A DNA stretch of 64,000 nt from Ursus arctos (lineage: Eukaryota; Chordata; Mammalia; Carnivora; Ursidae), in the NCBI RefSeq assembly GCF_023065955.2, contig NW_026622997.1:17216001-17280000 (forward strand). Direction: 5' to 3'. The position numbers and the translations under genes were made by a program. Below, piece by piece: positions 58,956-64,000 of the stretch (the first letter of the stretch is position 1; every line of letters starts with the position of its first letter). The notes beneath the pieces are model-generated. The model did not search any database and was not told the origin of the DNA. It saw only the letters and a program-made list of their open reading frames with translations.

Positions 58956-60621
58956 GCAAACCTGGTCTTCACTTTTACACTCCTACTGCCTTCAGAACAC
59001 CCTTGTCCTCAGGCTGGCTCGGTTGTCTTCTGTCTGAATTGTATACAACACCCAGAGGTGACATCCCCCTCTCTGATGCATGCTCCCAATGCCGCCAGGC
59101 AACACGTGCCCGTGCACACGTGTGCAATGCCTGTAACACGCGGCACCTCACGAGAGCTCCAGGGAGAACCGTGTGGCTGACCGTGGAGAGCATCAAACAC
59201 CAGGGAGGTGGGGGTGCCCACTGCCCCGCTGGATGACAGCCAGAAGCCCCGAGCATCATGATTAAGTTTCCATTCTAAATTCAAACCTCACACGGAAATA
59301 GGTCAAGGGTGACCTGCCTTCGGTTCCGTCTGTCCAGGCCCCTGGTGCCCTTGGTGGGCTCCGAAAGAGGCGAACGACCAGAGAAAGGAAATCAGCACAG
59401 CTAATGTAGGTGGGACTTGGTATGGAACCGAATTAGACGTTCAAGTGCTTTTCTATCTCCAATGGCCCTGAGAGGTCAGCCTCTATCCCACCAATGCTTT
59501 TTATGGGTCCCCCCGCCCCCCCACCACTCAGGACTGTTGTCTAAAGCCTCCTTTTGCAGAGGAATGCCGACCAGGTGTTGGATTTTCTCAGACTATTTCG
59601 TGCACATTAGATTATCTAATCATTGAGCCCATAACAGCAGGGATATCCAGAGCAGGGACAGTGCTCATGAAACACGTTTCATTTCCGGCTTCCCCACTGG
59701 TAAATCCCAGGCATCTGTATCACTCTTGGCCTGTTCGTGTTGAGAGTGAACGTGATGTGGGCAAGTCACAAGCCAGCCCCCTCCAGCCTGGGCATTCCAC
59801 CGGAGGGAAAAGCTGGCCGCTGCTAGCCCAGGGGAGACAGCAGGTGGTGGGCAGAAGCCAGAGACCTTCGAGGCTAGTGGCGAGCTTCCTGGTAGGTAGG
59901 CCTGAGGTCCTTCCCTGCCTGTGGGTGGCACATACAGACCCCAGGGTGAGGGGCAGGAGGCAGTGAGAGGGCCCACGGGAGAACAGAGGCCTGGGGTTGG
60001 GCATTGTGGCTGCAGTGGTCATGGACTTGGGGACAGAGGAAAATGGCCAGGCTATGGGCTGCCAGTGGAGTCCTGCTATGGTTGTCCCAAACAGCCAAAT
60101 GACAGCCACTGCATCTTACTGGGCCTTATTCTGGGGAGTGGTCTGGAACCGCCCCTCTCGAGCTTCCACCGCTATTCCACACTCGAACAAGCCAGAATTC
60201 AGAGGACACCATCTGGACACAGCTGGCGCACGTAGGCCACCACTTTCCCCACAGAAGCAGCCACGCCCCACAGTGGCAGAGGACACAGGGCAGAATGCTG
60301 AGCCACGGGGTCACCAGAGTCGTCCAAAAGAGACTGAGTTACTGAAACTGTAAATGACTGGGCTGGGTGAGTCGACTGGATGGCACTATAATTCCATTCC
60401 CTACCCACGCATCTAGCAGGATGGGGGCCTAGAAGGGTATGGAAGTAGAGTGTGAATTTGCATCACACATCGAAAAGGGTGGGAAGCCCCACATTATCTC
60501 CCAAAGCCCCGCCACTGTCCTCTCCAAAAACTCAGTACCGAATTGCCAATTTTTGAGTCAACGCTTTCCAGAGGAACTCTCTCCTCACTGTGCATATACC
60601 ACGTGAGACAAGAGACTTTAG

Positions 60622-60814
60622 GGCGCCGGGGTGGCTCAGTCGGTGACGCGTCTGCCTTCGGCTCAGGTCATGATCCCAGGGTCCTGGGATCGAGCCCCAC
60701 ATCGGGCTCCCTGCTCACTGGGGAGCCTGCTTCTCCCTCTCTCTCTGCAGCTCCCCCTTCTTGTGCTCGCTCTCTCTGTCAAACAAATAAATAAAATCTT
60801 AAAAAAAAAAAAAA
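60622..60814 (+). mobile_element. SINEC
   Basis: Target duplication AGACAAGAGACTTTAG at 60606-60621 and 60815-60830 (one mismatch). Confidence 0.95.
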
Positions 60815-60910
60815 AGACAATAGACTTTAGGCAACTTCTCAAACCAAAGAGGAGGAAACTCCATTCAAAACAAACTCTCCAGTGAAGGGATGACAGCTAC
60901 ACTTACCCAG

Positions 60911-60912
60911 TG

Positions 60913-60952
<40 letters not shown>
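60911..60952. repeat. (GT)n microsatellite
   Basis: About 19 GT units in the GFOD1 intron. Confidence 0.95.
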
Positions 60953-60954
<2 letters not shown>

Positions 60955-61143
60955 AAAATCAGATTTCACACAGCCTAAGTTTTTGGCCTCTCTTAAACAA
61001 TAGAAAGATTCAGAAACATTGGGTTTCTAACCCCCAGACCCTCTTGCATGACAACGATCAGCTGGAGCTTCTGGCTTCCAAAGCTGGGGGGTGCCTGCAC
61101 CTCCAGCAGCCCCCAGTCCCCGCCAGTCCCCAGTGAAGGGCTG

Positions 61144-61560
61144 TGTTAGTTTTCTGTTGCTGCCCTAACGAACTACCAGGAACAGAGCTGCTGAACCCAA
61201 CAGCCATTCGCAGGGTCTCTGCTTCGGGTTTCACAAAGCCACTCTGGGGAAGGATGTGCTTCCAAGTTCACAAGGCTGCTGGCTGAGTTCAGGGCTTTGG
61301 AGCTAAGGGCCTGAGGTTCTCTGCTGGTTTCCCGGTGGCTGTTCAGCTTCTAGAAGGGCCTGCATTCCTCAGGTGCGCTGCCACACGCAGCCCAGGGATG
61401 GTAAATGCAGGCCAGTCCTTAGGCCGGAATCTCCCTGACCTCCTCTTCTGCCACCAGCTAGCGAGAACCCTCTGTCTTGAAAGGGTTCCTGTTATTACAT
61501 GAGGGCCCGCCCAGATCATTTCCCTTTGGCCGTAAAACTTAATCACAGGAAGGACACAGG
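61144..61560 (+). mobile_element. Old LTR remnant (MaLR/ERVL-like)
   Basis: Starts TGTTAGTTTTCTGTTGCTGC, with CTTCTAGAAGGGCCTGCATT, CTGACCTCCTCTTCTGCC and ATTACATGAGGGCCCGCCCA, a common mammalian LTR order. Family name not fixed. Confidence 0.6.
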
Positions 61561-63589
61561 GGAGCAAAGGTCATCTTCAATGACACCACTGCACTCCAAT
61601 CCGTGTGCACGTGAGCTCGGGGGAAAAAAAGTCCTGCCGGGAGGAAGATTCTCAAGTATTCTCCCCACGTAAAGCATCTCAGACACGTGTTGACATCCCT
61701 TTCAAATCAACCTTTGTTTCTGTGTTCTTTCAATAATTTTTACTGCATCAGAAAGAAAGCCTGAGTGAGGTACTCTAGGCTTTAAGAACCTATTATTAGT
61801 CTCCTTGTTACCACGGAGATTGTGTCCCCGATTCAGGGCTCCCTGTAGGCAGCCGTAATAGGAACAGGGCCGGCAGGGTGGCGGGCTGGGTCTCCGGGGG
61901 CCGAAATGGGCATAATAAGCGAAGAGGAGCCGAAATTGTCAAGAATCCACTAGATGCCGGTGGGCTCAGAGAAGCCTCCCGCCGGCACCATTATCTCCGT
62001 TTGTCCAGAACTGGTCCTGGAGGCTCAGAGAGATTTGGATGGCCCAGGATCGCAGGCAGGTGGCAGGTTCCCACTGCAAATTCAGCTCTGTGTTCCCAAA
62101 GCCCTCGGTTTTCCACTCTCCAGCTGAGGAACCACGGCAGGTGGAAGGGGAGAAGCAGGATTAAATGCCAGAGCCTCGGAGCTACCAGATGCCTTAATAA
62201 AGCAGCCCCAAATCCTGTGGGCCCCACTGGACCCCGGCACAGAGTCCGGAAGGGATGTGGGGAGGCACCGGAGGTGGTGGGGGGCAAGGCTAGCGCCCGA
62301 AGGGGGAAGAGCTGGAGAGCAAAGGGCTGGAGGCCCCACGCTGAACCACAGCGGTTGCTGGCCTGGCGAGGCCGGCGTCCAGTTGCTCCACATCTATGGC
62401 TGGGAGCGGCCCAGGGAGCAACTGAAAGGGGCCGGTCAGGAAGGAGAGCGGCTGGGGAAACAGGTCGTGGCGGGGACAGGGTTCCCACAGCTGAACACAG
62501 GAAGCCCTGCAAGGGCTACAGCCCTCAGCACAAGCGGGCACCCGCCGCTTGGCCGAAGGAACTGGGCAGCAAGGCGCTTGCCACATACTCCACTTCTGAG
62601 AAGCAGTGGCCCAGGGGCAGAACGATAGCAGGGTCCACGCTACTGCACCAGCCCGTGGAGCCCAGGAGGGCAGATCCTGGGGGAGAATAAACACCTCAAT
62701 GAGGCCAAAATGTGCCCCGGAGAGGAAAGCAGACCCGGGCTCCATGCTTCCTCACGAACACAGCATGGGCCTCACCCCGCTGCCAGGGCGGACGGCAGGC
62801 GATCCGTTCTAGGTCGGGGCTCCTGCTGATGCGGCCACACCATAGCAGTCAACCCCTGGCACAGCCAGGAGGTAAAGCAGATCTGGGGTTCCTGGAAGAC
62901 GGTCAGGGTAGTCACGAGCAAAGCACTTCCCCGACTTGTCGTTTTCAGGGGCTGTCTGCCCTCTGAAGCTCCTTGCTCTATCTGAGAAACGCCTCACTGT
63001 GTGTGTGAGTCCTGGTGGGAGGTAGAACTTCTGCCCTCCCGTGGAAGCCAAGCAAGGGGTATGCTTTCCCAGCAGCCTTTGCAGAAGGGGCATGGGCACA
63101 GGCCTGGGTCTGGCCAACCAGGAACCCTGCCTGGGTTCAGTTCATAAGAAAAGCAGAGGATGGAGGGTCTAGGCTGGTGGTCAGGCTGGTGATATCCAGT
63201 TTTCAAGGGCTGCGGTGGCAGTGATTCCAAAGATGCCGGCACCACCGAGAAAGCAACAGGGTCCGTCCGTGTTGATTGGGTTCTCTGGTGTGACTTAGAT
63301 GGGGATTCCAGCTGCCAAGGCTTCCGTTGGTCCTCCTGTTTTCCAAGCTTACTTCCCCAGCCTAACATTTCTGTGATGAACTAATCTCCTTTCAAGAAAT
63401 CCTACTGTGTTAAAATCAGTCAGGTGGTTTCTGTTGTTGGCCATCAAAGTGTTTCTCCAGGACAAGATTTTATAAGCTTTCTGGATCCCTTTTTGAAAAG
63501 GCTGATTTGAGCACAGAGAAACCATTGAGTGTCTGTTAATAAAGCACCCAAAGATCCAGTGTGGTTTATTGGAAAGTGAAGGGGAACGA

Positions 63590-63790
63590 GGGTCGGGTGA
63601 TGTGTTTTGAAGTTCTGATTCCAGCACGTGGAACTGTGTGACCCATGCCATTTGACATCGAGGAAACTGGGTTCCCATGTCTATAAAATTGGAAAGTAAC
63701 ACTTTCAAGAGGCTGCTTTGAGGATGAAATGACATATGGGCAACTCTCCGGCCACGTAAAGAGTGCTGGTGAATGTCTACTGAAATCAAC
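63590..63790 (+). repeat. MIR remnant
   Basis: GTGTGACCCATGCCATTTGA, CCCATGTCTATAAAATTGGA and AAGAGTGCTGGTGAATG. Confidence 0.6.
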
Positions 63791-64000
63791 AATGGATCCA
63801 ACTAAAAACTGCTCCTGTCAGCAACTAGAGCTACAAGAATTAACACCTCGGGCAGCAGTGACGTCCGTGCGTGGTGGCAGAGGGCTGGGTACGTACCAAG
63901 ACTTGAAATCGAAATGGGTTCTAAGTCGGACTCTGCCACCAATTCAATGTGCAAAAGCCATCTTTGAAATGGGGCTGCTATCTGGCCCGGGCAGCTTTAT

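Larger units (their letters stand above)
49571..64000 (-). other. GFOD1: GFOD1 intron (3' part)
   Basis: From the GFOD1 acceptor to the window end I recognise no further exon. It contains eight SINEC copies, an AT-rich tract at 49.73-50.13 kb, L1 fragments near 52.45-52.83 and 53.88-54.36 kb, MIR pieces, an LTR remnant at 61.1-61.6 kb and simple repeats. The 61.8-63.4 kb part is GC-rich with long chance ORFs on both strands. Confidence 0.8.

Noticed and set aside
61878..62690. 270-codon plus-strand ORF
   Set aside because: GC-rich intronic DNA with overlapping open frames on both strands, an MIR-like inverted piece at 62.0-62.1 kb, and no recognisable domain.

Overview
This is vertebrate nuclear DNA from a caniform carnivore. 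About 26 copies of the carnivore tRNA-derived SINE family (SINEC; head GGGGCGCCTGGGTGGCTCAG, CT-rich middle, AAATAAATAAA tail) lie on both strands. Copies at 6331, 15945, 29224 and 30597 carry a variant body (GTGGCACAGCGGTTAAG, CTCGCTGGCTGTCTCT) that I associate with bears and other arctoids rather than dog. Species is not determinable by eye; a bear or close relative is my best inference.

Two protein-coding genes are present, both on the minus strand, in the order known from human 6p23. (1) TBC1D7, third subunit of the TSC1-TSC2-TBC1D7 complex, occupies about 1.06-22.6 kb. All seven coding exons can be placed with exact splice boundaries. They total 882 nt and give an intact 293-residue protein. 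One intron is GC-AG. The probable promoter is a CpG-rich block at 22.3-22.7 kb with a perfect CRE, a GC box and NRF1-like sites. (2) GFOD1 enters from the right. Its last coding exon (48651-49570) encodes about the C-terminal 305 residues, ending SLYC-stop. The first coding exon lies beyond 64 kb, so 49.57-64 kb is intron. Downstream of the stop is about 6 kb that is probably a long 3'UTR.

The 22.7-42.3 kb interval is intergenic. I found no convincing gene there. It holds old LTR, L1, L2 and MIR pieces, SINEs, a perfect 50-bp tandem duplication, an 18-bp x 5 minisatellite, two CTCF-type motifs and several long poly-G runs.

Repeat layout carries most of the unusual structure. All ten SINEs and three young L1 tails inside TBC1D7 are antisense to the gene. 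No SINE occurs for 13.5 kb (38.2-51.7 kb) around the GFOD1 3' end. Two multi-layer nested insertions (6.2-8.25 kb and 10.1-11.4 kb) can be ordered in time. I saw no prokaryotic-type system, CRISPR array, or clearly new gene. The best candidates for real novelty are structural and regulatory.
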